From Streptomyces sp. S465 (GTDB lineage Bacteria; Actinomycetota; Actinomycetes; Streptomycetales; Streptomycetaceae): a DNA stretch of 64,000 nucleotides. The stretch is from the NCBI RefSeq assembly GCF_026898115.1, contig NZ_CP114036.1:7186001-7250000 (forward strand), read 5' to 3'. Below, in pieces: positions 33,439-41,705 of the stretch. The notes under the pieces were generated by a model. It was not told where the DNA came from and made no database searches. It saw nothing but the letters and a program-made list of their open reading frames with translations. Positions within the stretch are counted from its first letter, which is position 1, and the number at the start of each line of letters is the position of its first letter. A program made the translations under genes and the position numbers.

Positions 33439-34616
33439 CCGACGATGACCTGGTGCTGCGTGCCGAGCACCTCAGCGTGGTGTACGACGGGCCGCGCCCC
33501 ACCCGCGCCGTCCGCGACGTCGGCTTCGAACTGCGCCGGGGCGAACTGCTCGGCATCGCGGGCGAGTCCGGCTGCGGCAAGTCCACGCTCGCCTACGCGG
33601 TGGGCCGGATGCTGCGCCCGCCCGCGCGGCTCACCGGGGGCCGGGTCGTCCACCGCGGCCGCGACGGCACCGAGACCGACGTACTCGCCCTGGAGGGCGA
33701 GGCGTTGCGCGCCTTCCGCTGGTCCACGCTGTCGATCGTCTTCCAGAGCGCCATGAACGCGCTCAACCCGGTGACCACGGTGGGCCGGCAGTTCGAGGAC
33801 ATCTTCCGGGCGCACCGGCCCGCGATGCGCGGGCCCGAGCGCCGGGAGCGCGCCCGCGCGCTGCTGGACATGGTGGGCATCGACCCGGCCCGGACCCGCG
33901 CCTATCCGCATGAGCTGTCCGGCGGGATGCGCCAGCGCGTCGTCATCGCGATGGCCCTCGCGCTCGAACCGGAGATCGTCATCATGGACGAGCCCACGAC
34001 GGCGCTCGACGTCGTGGTGCAGCGGGAGATCCTGGACGAGGTCCAGCGGCTCCGCGACGAGCTGGGCTTCAGCGTCGTCTTCATCACCCATGACCTGTCG
34101 CTGCTGCTGGAGATCAGCGACCGGCTGGCGGTGATGTACGCGGGCTCGATCGTGGAGCACGGCCCCGCCGAGCGCATCGTCCGCCCTGCCGAACGCGCGG
34201 AGCGGACCCCGTTCGGGGGTTCCGCCGGTGCTGGCGGTTCTGCTGGTGCTGCTGGTCTCCTCGGTTCTGTTGGTCCCGCCGGCCCCGCCCACCCCTACAC
34301 CCAGGGTCTGCTGCGCTCCTTCCCCGACCTGGCGGGGGAGCGGCGCACCCTGCGCGGTATCCCCGGCTCCCCGCCGGACCTCCGCGACGACCTGCCCGGC
34401 TGCCCCTTCGCACCGCGCTGCGACCACGCGTTCGCCCCCTGCGCCACCGACCCGCCCCGGCTGCTGCCGGTGGCCCCGGCCGGCTCGGCCGCCTGCCACC
34501 TGGCGCACGCCGCCGACCCACCCGGCGCACCGGGCGGCGAAGGGGCGCCGTCCTCCGCCGTACCGCCCGGGGCGGGGTACGGCGCCGGGGCCCTGGACGA
34601 AAGGCGGCAGTCGTGA
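33435..34616 (+). CDS. ABC importer ATPase (DppD type) with Gly-rich insert
   Basis: A 393-residue ATPase. Walker A GESGCGKST, Q-loop VFQSAMNALNP, signature LSGGMRQRV and Walker B IVIMDEPTTALD are intact. The C-terminal oligopeptide-type cap carries the four-Cys iron-sulphur-like motif CPFAPRCDHAFAPC. Between them an unusual stretch near residues 252-280 (GGSAGAGGSAGAAGLLG) is inserted before HPYTQGLLRSFP; its codons use T in third position far more than the rest of the gene. ATG 33435 overlaps the previous stop and gives the normal N-terminus. GTGA overlap links it to the next gene. Confidence 0.9.
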   Translation: MTDDDLVLRAEHLSVVYDGPRPTRAVRDVGFELRRGELLGIAGESGCGKSTLAYAVGRMLRPPARLTGGRVVHRGRDGTETDVLALEGEALRAFRWSTLSIVFQSAMNALNPVTTVGRQFEDIFRAHRPAMRGPERRERARALLDMVGIDPARTRAYPHELSGGMRQRVVIAMALALEPEIVIMDEPTTALDVVVQREILDEVQRLRDELGFSVVFITHDLSLLLEISDRLAVMYAGSIVEHGPAERIVRPAERAERTPFGGSAGAGGSAGAAGLLGSVGPAGPAHPYTQGLLRSFPDLAGERRTLRGIPGSPPDLRDDLPGCPFAPRCDHAFAPCATDPPRLLPVAPAGSAACHLAHAADPPGAPGGEGAPSSAVPPGAGYGAGALDERRQS

Positions 34617-35596
34617 CCGTGCTCGAGGTGACCGATCTCACCGTCGACTATCCCCAGCGCGGGCGGGGGACCTTCCGGGCCGTGGACCGGGTGTCGTTCT
34701 CGCTGGCGGCGGGGCGGACCATCGCGCTGGTGGGGGAGTCCGGGAGCGGGAAGTCGACCGTGGTGCGGGCGCTGGCCCGGCTGGTGGCGCCCAGCGGCGG
34801 CGAGATCCGGCTCGCCGGTGCGCGGCGCACCCGCGGTGCGGCGTACCGCAGGGCCGTGCAGATGGTGTTCCAGGACCCGTTCGCCTCGCTCAACCCCGCC
34901 CATACCGTCGGCCACCATCTGCGCCGTCCGCTGCTGGTCAACGAGCGGGCGCGGCGCGGGGCGGACGTGGCGGCGAAAGTGGCGGAGCTGCTGCGGTCGG
35001 TGAACCTGACGCCGGCCGCCGACATGGCGGACAAGCGGCCGCACGAGCTGTCCGGCGGGCAGCGGCAGCGGGTGGCGATCGCCCGTGCGCTCGCCCCCGG
35101 GCCCGAAGTGCTGCTGGCCGATGAGCCGGTGTCGATGCTGGACGTGTCGATCCGGCTGGAGATCCTGGGGCTGCTGGACCGGCTCAAGGAGGAGCGCGGG
35201 CTGGCGCTGCTCTACGTCACCCACGATCTGGCCACCGCCCGGCACTTCTCGTCCGAGGTGATGGTGATGTACCGGGGCGAGATCGTCGAGCGCGGCCCCG
35301 GCGACGAGGTGATCCTGGCCCCGCGTCACCCCTACACCCAGCTGCTGGCCGCCGCCGCGCCCAGCTCCGGGGCGAGCCGGGAGCGGACCCGGGCCGCGCG
35401 GGCCGCGCGGCTGGCGGCGCGGGAGCGGCGGGACGCCGAGCGGCGCGAGGTGGTGGTGGGGGACGGCTGCCGCTTCCGGCCGCGCTGTCCGTTCGCGATG
35501 GACGCCTGTGCGCGGCGGCCGCCGGAGCTCGAGGCCGGACCGGGGCACCGCGCCCGGTGCTGGCTGGTGGGGGCGGACGGCGGTGCACGGCCGTGA
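34613..35596 (+). CDS. ABC importer ATPase (DppF type)
   Basis: A 327-residue second ATPase. Walker A GESGSGKST, Q-loop VFQDPFASLNP, signature LSGGQRQRV and Walker B VLLADEPVSMLD are intact. The C-terminal cap includes APRHPYTQLLAAAAP and the Cys motif CRFRPRCPFAMDAC, normal for DppF/OppF. It begins within the stop of the preceding ATPase gene and closes the operon. The GntR regulator follows after 117 bases. Confidence 0.92.
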   Translation: MTVLEVTDLTVDYPQRGRGTFRAVDRVSFSLAAGRTIALVGESGSGKSTVVRALARLVAPSGGEIRLAGARRTRGAAYRRAVQMVFQDPFASLNPAHTVGHHLRRPLLVNERARRGADVAAKVAELLRSVNLTPAADMADKRPHELSGGQRQRVAIARALAPGPEVLLADEPVSMLDVSIRLEILGLLDRLKEERGLALLYVTHDLATARHFSSEVMVMYRGEIVERGPGDEVILAPRHPYTQLLAAAAPSSGASRERTRAARAARLAARERRDAERREVVVGDGCRFRPRCPFAMDACARRPPELEAGPGHRARCWLVGADGGARP

Positions 35597-35652
35597 CGGG
35601 TGACACGGCTGTGGACGTTGTCGGCCCGGCCCGGCGCGCCACCCTGCGTGGT

Positions 35653-35664
35653 TTGTCCGGACAA
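35653..35664. promoter_or_regulatory. Palindrome upstream of the GntR gene
   Basis: TTGTCCGGACAA is a perfect 12-base palindrome 49 bases before the GTG start, followed by the A+T-rich AATAAAACTT. It is a good candidate for autoregulation by the GntR protein. I saw no second copy upstream of the neighbouring ABC operons. Confidence 0.5.
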
Positions 35665-35713
35665 TAAAACTTCACAACTTCCCGTCATGTGCTCATCCGG
35701 ATACCCTCGGGCC

Positions 35714-36487
35714 GTGGCTATGGAGGAAGAAGACTCTTCGGGCGGGGCGGAGGCGCTCCAGCTCAGTGTCGACCGCAGCAGTCCGGTCCCCCTGTACTTC
35801 CAGCTGTCCCAGCAGCTGGAGACGGCGATCGAGAAGGGGCGGCTGGCGCCCGGAAGCCTGCTCGGCAACGAGATCGAGCTGGCCGGACGGCTCGGACTGT
35901 CCCGGCCCACCGTCCGTCAGGCCATCCAGTCGCTGGTGGACAAGGGGCTGCTGGTGCGCCGCCGGGGCGTGGGCACCCAGGTGGTGCACAGCCAGGTCAA
36001 GCGTCCGCTGGAGCTGAGCAGCCTCTACGACGACCTGGAGGCGGCCGGCCAGCGCCCCGCCACCCGGGTGCTGCGGAACACCACCGAGTCCGCGACCGCT
36101 GAGGTGGCCGCCGCGCTCGGCATCGCCGAGGGCGCCGAGGTGGTGCTGATCGAGCGGCTGCGGCTGGCGCACGGCGAGCCCATGGCCCATCTGCGCAACC
36201 ACCTCCCGGTGGGCCTGCTCAAGCTGGACAGCGCCGACCTGGAGCGCACCGGTCTCTACCGGCTGATGCGCGCGGCGGGGATCACCCTGCACAGCGCCCG
36301 CCAGGCGGTCGGCGCCCGCGCGGCCACCGCCGAGGAGGGGGAGCGGCTCGGCGAGCCGGCCGGCGCCCCGCTGCTGACCATGGAGCGCACGACGTTCGAC
36401 GACACCGGCCGGGCCGTGGAGTTCGGCTCGCACACCTACCGGGCCTCCCGCTACGCCTTCGAGTTCCAGCTGCTCGTACGCCCCTGA
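35714..36487 (+). CDS. GntR-family regulator (HutC/UTRA type)
   Basis: A 257-residue regulator. The N-terminal winged HTH reads VPLYFQLSQQLETAIEKGRL, then ELAGRLGLSRPTVRQAIQSL and LLVRRRGVGTQV; the C-terminal UTRA domain has VVLIERLRLAHGEPMAHLRN, TLHSARQAVGARAAT and LTMERTTFDDTGRAVEFG. UTRA domains bind small sugars or acids. GTG 35714 or ATG 35720 may be the start; neither has a strong binding site. It lies between two sugar-type ABC operons and could control either; the palindrome at 35653 suggests that it controls itself. Confidence 0.88.
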   Translation: MAMEEEDSSGGAEALQLSVDRSSPVPLYFQLSQQLETAIEKGRLAPGSLLGNEIELAGRLGLSRPTVRQAIQSLVDKGLLVRRRGVGTQVVHSQVKRPLELSSLYDDLEAAGQRPATRVLRNTTESATAEVAAALGIAEGAEVVLIERLRLAHGEPMAHLRNHLPVGLLKLDSADLERTGLYRLMRAAGITLHSARQAVGARAATAEEGERLGEPAGAPLLTMERTTFDDTGRAVEFGSHTYRASRYAFEFQLLVRP

Positions 36488-36511
36488 GCCGGGCGTTCCC
36501 GGCCCGACCCG

Positions 36512-36540
36512 TTGACGTGGCCCGCGCCCCCCGCTACAAG
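36512..36540 (+). promoter_or_regulatory. Possible promoter of the Frc-type operon
   Basis: TTGACG (36512-36517) and TACAAG (36535-36540) are 17 bases apart in the gap after the GntR gene. If used, the leader before the binding-protein gene would be about 155 bases. The -10 match is only fair. Confidence 0.4.
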
Positions 36541-36701
36541 TCCCCCAGCCGCCACGGGGCGGCCGGGCGGCCCCGTCGAGCACCCCGGAAGCTCCGGCGA
36601 GAGCCGGTGACGGATACTTGGCGGCGGCCGGGCCCGATCATGCGGTGCCCGGCCACGAAGGTGACAGCGGGACGAACACACAGTGAGAAGGGCGGGTCTT
36701 C

Positions 36702-37721
36702 GTGGCGAAGGTGCGGAGAGGGGCACGCGCGATGACCGCCGCCGTGCTCGCGGCGGTTCTGGGTACGGCCCTGGCGGGCTGTAGCAGTACGGGCGGTAAG
36801 CGCGCCGAGGAGCGGGCCGCCCGGGAGGCGGCCGCCGGTGGGCGGGCGGCGGTCAACACCCCGAAGTGGACCTTCGCGATGGTCACCCACTCCGGCGACG
36901 GCGACACCTTCTGGGACATCGTCCAGAGCGGCGCCAAGCAGGCCGCGGTCAAGGACAACATCAAGTTCCTCTACGCCCACAACGAGGAGGGCAAGGAGCA
37001 GGCCCAGCTGGTCCAGTCCTACCTCGACCAGAAGGTCGACGGTCTGATCGTCACCCTCGCCAAGCCCGACGCCATGAAGTCCGTGATGAAGAAGGCCCAG
37101 AAGGCCGGGATACCGGTGATCACGGTGAACTCCGGCTCCGAGGTGTCCAAGGCCATGGGCGCGCTCACCCACATCGGCCAGGACGAGACCATCGCGGGCG
37201 AGGCCGTCGGCGACGAGCTCAACAAGCGGGGCCGCAAGAAGGCCCTGTGCGTGATCCACGAGCAGGGCAACGTGGGCCTGGAGCAGCGCTGCGACGGCGC
37301 GGCCAAGACCTTCGACGGCAAGCTGGAGAAGATCTACGTCGAGGGCACCAACATGCCCGATGTGCAGTCCTCGGTCGAGGCCAAGCTCCAGTCGGACAAG
37401 GGCATCGACACCGTGCTCGCCCTCGGCGCGCCCTTCGCCGACACCGCCGCCAAGGCCGCCGAGCAGGCCGGCAGCGACGCCGAGATCGACACCTTCGACC
37501 TCAACGCCAAGGTCGCCGCCGCGCTGCAGAACGGCACGCTCGGCTTCGCCGTGGACCAGCAGCCGTACCTCCAGGGCTACGAGGCCGTGGACCTGCTGTG
37601 GCTCAACCGCTACAACGCCGATGTGCTCGGCGGCGGACGCCCGGTGCTGACCGGTCCGCAGATCATCACCAAGGACGACGCCGCCCAGCTCGCGGCGTAT
37701 ACGAAGCGGGGGACCCGATGA
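36702..37721 (+). CDS. Sugar ABC importer binding lipoprotein (FrcB/RbsB-like)
   Basis: A 339-residue lipoprotein (lipobox ALAGC near residue 26) of the periplasmic-binding-protein type 4/LacI-fold group. Landmarks are WTFAMVTHSGDGDTFWDIVQ, the loop GLIVTLAKPDAM, GIPVITVNSGSEV, LTHIGQDETIAGE, VIHEQGNVGLEQRCDG and TLGFAVDQQPYLQGYEAV. The HEQGN-LE-RC pattern and the single-domain ATPase downstream fit FrcBCA-type fructose or similar monosaccharide importers. GAGAAGGGCGGG precedes the GTG. It overlaps the permease gene by four bases. Confidence 0.9.
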   Translation: MAKVRRGARAMTAAVLAAVLGTALAGCSSTGGKRAEERAAREAAAGGRAAVNTPKWTFAMVTHSGDGDTFWDIVQSGAKQAAVKDNIKFLYAHNEEGKEQAQLVQSYLDQKVDGLIVTLAKPDAMKSVMKKAQKAGIPVITVNSGSEVSKAMGALTHIGQDETIAGEAVGDELNKRGRKKALCVIHEQGNVGLEQRCDGAAKTFDGKLEKIYVEGTNMPDVQSSVEAKLQSDKGIDTVLALGAPFADTAAKAAEQAGSDAEIDTFDLNAKVAAALQNGTLGFAVDQQPYLQGYEAVDLLWLNRYNADVLGGGRPVLTGPQIITKDDAAQLAAYTKRGTR

Positions 37722-38770
37722 GCGCGCAGGCACCGCCCGTGGAGGAGGAACTGGTCGGCGGACCGCCGGTGCGCGGCTCGCTGCCGCGCCGGCTCGTGGG
37801 CCGGCCGGAGCTGGGCGCGGTCGTCGGCGCCGTCGCCGTCTTCGTCTTCTTCTCGGTCGTCGCCGACGCCTTCCTCCAGTGGTCGAGCTTCAGCACCGTG
37901 CTGTACGCCTCCTCGACCATCGGGATCATGGCGGTGCCGGTCGCGCTGCTGATGATCGGCGGGGAGTTCGACCTGTCCACCGGGGTCCTGGTGACCAGCT
38001 CGGCGCTGATCTCCTCGATGTTCTCGTACCAGATGACGGCGAACGTCTGGGTCGGTGTCGGGGTGTCCCTGCTGGCCACCCTCGCGATCGGCTTCTTCAA
38101 CGGCTATCTGCTGGTCCGCACCAACCTGCCGAGCTTCATCATCACGCTCGGCACCTTCCTGATCCTCCAGGGCTGCAACCTCGGCTTCACCAAGCTGATC
38201 AGCGACACCGTCTCCACCAAGAGCATCTCCGACATGGAGGGCTTCCCCTCCGCCCACAAGGTCTTCGCCTCGCACCTGACCATCGGCGACGTCGAGATAC
38301 AGATCACCGTGGTGTGGTGGCTGGCCCTGGTCGCGCTCGCCACCTGGGTCCTGCTGCGCACCCGCGCCGGGAACTGGATCTTCGCGGTGGGCGGTGCCAA
38401 GGAGGCGGCGCGGGCGGTCGGCGTACCGGTGGCGCGCACCAAGATCGGCCTCTATCTGGGCGTCGCGCTGGCCGCCTGGATCTCCGGACAGCATCTGCTG
38501 TTCAACTACGACGTCGTCCAGTCCGGCGAGGGCGTGGGCAACGAACTGCTCTACATCATCGCGGCCGTCATCGGCGGCTGTCTGCTGACCGGCGGCTACG
38601 GCTCGGCGGTCGGTGCGGCCGTCGGCGCGTTCATCTTCGGCATGACCAACAAGGGCATCGTGTACGCCCAGTGGGGCGCCGACTGGTTCAAGTTCTTCCT
38701 CGGGGCGATGCTGTTGCTCGCCACGCTGCTCAACTGGTGGGTCCGCAAGCGGGCGGAGGAGAGCAAATGA
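37718..38770 (+). CDS. Sugar ABC importer permease (FrcC/RbsC-like)
   Basis: A 350-residue permease with about ten spans. LLMIGGEFDLSTGVLVTSSA is the hallmark of this family, followed by NLPSFIITLGTFLILQGCNL, a conserved GNWIFAVGGAKEAARAVGV cytosolic loop and the late GGCLLTGGYGSAVGAAVGAF. It begins and ends in ATGA overlaps with its neighbours, so binding protein, permease and ATPase are a single translational unit. Confidence 0.93.
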   Translation: MSAQAPPVEEELVGGPPVRGSLPRRLVGRPELGAVVGAVAVFVFFSVVADAFLQWSSFSTVLYASSTIGIMAVPVALLMIGGEFDLSTGVLVTSSALISSMFSYQMTANVWVGVGVSLLATLAIGFFNGYLLVRTNLPSFIITLGTFLILQGCNLGFTKLISDTVSTKSISDMEGFPSAHKVFASHLTIGDVEIQITVVWWLALVALATWVLLRTRAGNWIFAVGGAKEAARAVGVPVARTKIGLYLGVALAAWISGQHLLFNYDVVQSGEGVGNELLYIIAAVIGGCLLTGGYGSAVGAAVGAFIFGMTNKGIVYAQWGADWFKFFLGAMLLLATLLNWWVRKRAEESK

Positions 38771-39651
38771 GTACGTCCAAGGCATCCCCGGCGTCCGAGC
38801 CGTCCCCGGCGTCCGAGCCGTCTGCGGCCTCCGAGCCGTCCCGGACGGCTCTGGTCGCGCTGCGCGAGATCGGCAAGTACTACGGCAACGTCAAGGCCCT
38901 GGACGGCGTCTCCCTCGAGGTGCACGCCGGGGAGATCACCTGCGTCCTCGGTGACAACGGCGCGGGCAAGTCCACCCTCATCAAGATCGTCGCCGGGCTG
39001 CACCAGCACGACGGCGGCAGCTTCACCATCGAGGGCGAGGAGGTCCGGCTCGGCTCCCCCCGCGAGGCCCTCGACCGCGGTATCGCCACGGTCTACCAGG
39101 ACCTCGCCGTGGTCCCGCTGATGCCGGTGTGGCGGAACTTCTTCCTCGGCTCCGAGATCCACAAGGGCCGCGGACCGCTGCGCCGCCTGGACGTGGCGGC
39201 GATGCGCGCCACGACCCACCGCGAACTGCTGCGCATGGGCATCGACCTGCGCGATGTCGACCAGCCCATCGGCACCCTCTCCGGCGGTCAGCGCCAGTGC
39301 GTGGCCATCGCCCGCGCCGTCCACTTCGGCGCGAAGGTACTCATCCTGGACGAGCCGACGGCGGCGCTGGGCGTCAAGCAGTCCGGGGTCGTGCTCAAGT
39401 ACGTCGCGGCCGCCCGGGACGCGGGCCTCGGCGTGGTCCTCATCACCCACAACCCGCACCACGCCTATCTCGTCGGCGACCGCTTCGTGCTGCTCAAGCG
39501 CGGCACCATGGCGGGCAGCCACGCCAAGGACGAGATCGCCCTGGAGGAGCTCACCCGGCAGATGGCGGGCGGCAGCGAGCTGGAACAGCTCAGCCACGAA
39601 CTGGCCCGCACCCCCGCCCCCGATCTGTCCGAGGGGGTCGCCAAGGGCTGA
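38767..39651 (+). CDS. Sugar ABC importer ATPase, single domain (FrcA-like)
   Basis: A 294-residue ATPase. After a low-complexity start of three SPASEP-like repeats (18-base unit), the ABC domain has Walker A GDNGAGKST, the Q-loop VYQDLAVVPLMPVWRNFFL, signature LSGGQRQCV and Walker B VLILDEPTAAL. The D-loop is ALGVKQ in place of ALD, and HNPHHAYLVGDRFVLLKRG follows; both are typical of FrcA-type ATPases. Unlike RbsA it has one nucleotide-binding domain, so it should work as a homodimer. Confidence 0.92.
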   Translation: MSTSKASPASEPSPASEPSAASEPSRTALVALREIGKYYGNVKALDGVSLEVHAGEITCVLGDNGAGKSTLIKIVAGLHQHDGGSFTIEGEEVRLGSPREALDRGIATVYQDLAVVPLMPVWRNFFLGSEIHKGRGPLRRLDVAAMRATTHRELLRMGIDLRDVDQPIGTLSGGQRQCVAIARAVHFGAKVLILDEPTAALGVKQSGVVLKYVAAARDAGLGVVLITHNPHHAYLVGDRFVLLKRGTMAGSHAKDEIALEELTRQMAGGSELEQLSHELARTPAPDLSEGVAKG

Positions 39652-39719
39652 CCGGGCCGGGCCACGGAGCCGCGTCCGGTGCTCCGCGCGGGCCGCGCGC
39701 CGTAGGCTCGCCATGCGGC

Positions 39720-39739
39720 GTGAGGCACGGGTGAGGCAC
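39720..39739 (+). repeat. Short direct repeat upstream of the ROK kinase
   Basis: GTGAGGCAC occurs at 39720-39728 and 39731-39739, an 11-base period, in the 226-base gap before the ROK gene. It could be a regulatory site or chance; nothing else stands out in the gap. Confidence 0.3.
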
Positions 39740-39877
39740 AATCGCACGGCGGGCCACACCCGCCACGACCGACGCATCCGAGGCCCCGGCCTCCCGAGAC
39801 CACCGCAGGGACGACGAACTCTTGCGAGCACGTACCCGCAGCGACCGCACCCCCCACACGGCCCCGGGGGCCGGCCG

Positions 39878-41032
39878 ATGAGCATCTACCGCGAACGAGT
39901 GCACCGGGGCTCGGCCCGAGCCACCGTCCTGCGGACGGTCGGCACCCGCGAGCGCCGCTCGCACCTCACCGCGCCCCGGGTGCCCACGGTCGGCATCGAC
40001 ATCGGCGGCACCAAGGTGATGGCCGGGGTGGTCGACGCCGACGGCAACATCCTCGAGAAGCAGCGCACCGAGACGCCGGACAAGTCCAAGAGCCCCAAGG
40101 TCGTCGAGGACACCATCACCGAACTGGTGCTGGACCTCTCCGACCGGCACGATGTGCACGCCGTGGGCATCGGCGCCGCGGGCTGGGTGGACGCCGACCG
40201 CAACCGGGTGCTGTTCGCCCCCCATCTGTCCTGGCGCAACGAACCGCTGCGGGACCGGCTCGCGGAGCGGCTCGCCGTCCCGGTCATGGTCGACAACGAC
40301 GCCAACGCCGCCGCGTGGGCGGAGTGGCGGTTCGGCGCCGGACGCGGCGAGGACCATCTCGTCATGATCACCCTCGGTACCGGGATCGGCGGCGCGATCC
40401 TGGAGGACGGCCAGGTCAAGCGCGGCAAGTACGGGGTCGCCGGGGAATTCGGCCATATGCAGGTCGTCCCGGCCGGGCACCGCTGCCCGTGCGGCAACCG
40501 CGGCTGCTGGGAGCAGTACAGCTCCGGCAACGCGCTGGTCCGCGAGGCCCGTGAACTGGCCGCCGCCGAATCGCCGGTGGCCTACGGGATCATCGACCGG
40601 GTCGGCGGCAACATCCAGGAGATCACCGGACCGCTGATCACCGAGCTGGCCCGGCAGGGCGACGCCATGTGCGTCGAACTCCTCCAGGACATCGGCCAGT
40701 GGCTCGGCGTCGGCATCGCCAACCTCGCCGCCGCCCTCGACCCGTCCTGCTTCGTCATCGGCGGCGGCGTCAGCGCCGCCGACGACCTGCTGATCGGCCC
40801 GGCCCGGGACGCCTTCCGGCGCACCCTCACCGGCCGCGGCTACCGGCCGGAGGCCCGGATCGTCAAGGCGCAGCTCGGCCCCGAGGCCGGGATGGTCGGC
40901 GCCGCCGACCTCGCCCGGCTGGTCGCCCGTCGCTTCCGCCGGGCCAACCGCCGCCGCACCGAGCGGTACGAGCGCGCCGGGTCCTCCTCCCCGCTGCGGC
41001 TGGCGCCGCGCAGCCAGGCAGGCCGCGAGTGA
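39878..41032 (+). CDS. ROK-family sugar kinase (glucokinase-like)
   Basis: A 384-residue ROK kinase. The phosphate-binding motif VGIDIGGTKVMAG lies near residue 38, the catalytic Asp in MVDNDANAAAWAEWRFG, GTGIGGAI in the second lobe, and the ROK zinc site GHRCPCGNRGCWEQYSSG near 205; PSCFVIGGGVS closes the fold. There is no N-terminal HTH, so it is an enzyme and not a ROK repressor. The basic 36-residue N-terminal and Arg-rich C-terminal extensions are unusual. It most likely phosphorylates the sugar brought in by the Frc-type importer. It overlaps the next gene (GTGA). Confidence 0.92.
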   Translation: MSIYRERVHRGSARATVLRTVGTRERRSHLTAPRVPTVGIDIGGTKVMAGVVDADGNILEKQRTETPDKSKSPKVVEDTITELVLDLSDRHDVHAVGIGAAGWVDADRNRVLFAPHLSWRNEPLRDRLAERLAVPVMVDNDANAAAWAEWRFGAGRGEDHLVMITLGTGIGGAILEDGQVKRGKYGVAGEFGHMQVVPAGHRCPCGNRGCWEQYSSGNALVREARELAAAESPVAYGIIDRVGGNIQEITGPLITELARQGDAMCVELLQDIGQWLGVGIANLAAALDPSCFVIGGGVSAADDLLIGPARDAFRRTLTGRGYRPEARIVKAQLGPEAGMVGAADLARLVARRFRRANRRRTERYERAGSSSPLRLAPRSQAGRE

Positions 41033-41640
41033 CCGCCGCCGAGCAGCGCCCCGCGCCGGGCGCCGTCCCGCCGGGCCGCGACAGCGGCGCCCCGCAGAGC
41101 CCCGGGCCGGCCGGCGGCCAGGGGGGCCGTCCGCCGCGCCGCTGGCTCAAGGCCCTGGTCGTCTTCCTGCTGATCACGATCCCGGCGGGCTATCTGGTGA
41201 TCTCCGCCATCCAGAGCCGCAGCGGCGGTGAGGAGAAGGCGGAGGCGGCGTCGGCCAAGGGCCTCACCGCGGGCTATCCGACCCGGGTGCAGCGGCGCAT
41301 CTACGACGTGCCGGTGCCCGCCTACTCCCGCAAGGTCGCCTTCTACGAGACGAACTCCTGGAAGGTCAGCACGATGTACGTGCAGTTCGTCACCTCCCCC
41401 CAGGGGCTCGACACCTTCCTGACCCGGATCGGCACCCACCGCACCGCCCTGGAGAAGGGCGCGGTGACCATCACCGGGAAGCAGGCGGAGAAGGTCGGCT
41501 GGCAGGTCGGGGCGCCCGGTCACGACTGGGCCGGAATGGTGCTCAAGCAGAAGGAACCGCAACCCAAGCTGAGCATCACGGTCAAGTTCGACAACCCGTC
41601 GCATCCCAAGGTGTACGTGGTCTCGACGGTCACTCCGTAG
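41029..41640 (+). CDS. Single-span membrane protein with extracytosolic domain
   Basis: A 203-residue protein of unknown function. A Pro/Gly-rich cytosolic start is followed by one membrane span (WLKALVVFLLITIPAGYLVI) and a 140-residue outer domain with YPTRVQRRIYDVPVPAYSRK, FVTSPQGLDTFLTRIG and repeated beta strands to the end. I do not recognise the family. The GTG overlaps the stop of the ROK kinase gene, so the two are co-expressed. A small hairpin GGGCC-GAAA-GGCCC (41665-41678) follows the stop. Confidence 0.75.
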   Translation: MTAAEQRPAPGAVPPGRDSGAPQSPGPAGGQGGRPPRRWLKALVVFLLITIPAGYLVISAIQSRSGGEEKAEAASAKGLTAGYPTRVQRRIYDVPVPAYSRKVAFYETNSWKVSTMYVQFVTSPQGLDTFLTRIGTHRTALEKGAVTITGKQAEKVGWQVGAPGHDWAGMVLKQKEPQPKLSITVKFDNPSHPKVYVVSTVTP

Positions 41641-41705
41641 GTCCTTCGCATCCCGGGGGCAATGGGGCCGAAAGGCCCGCCACCCGTGTCGGATACCTTT
41701 TTCGG

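Noticed and set aside
36866..37717. Plus-strand +2 frame ahead of the sugar permease
   Set aside because: It is an out-of-frame reading of the binding-protein gene, Arg/Gly/Pro-rich; the permease starts at 37718.
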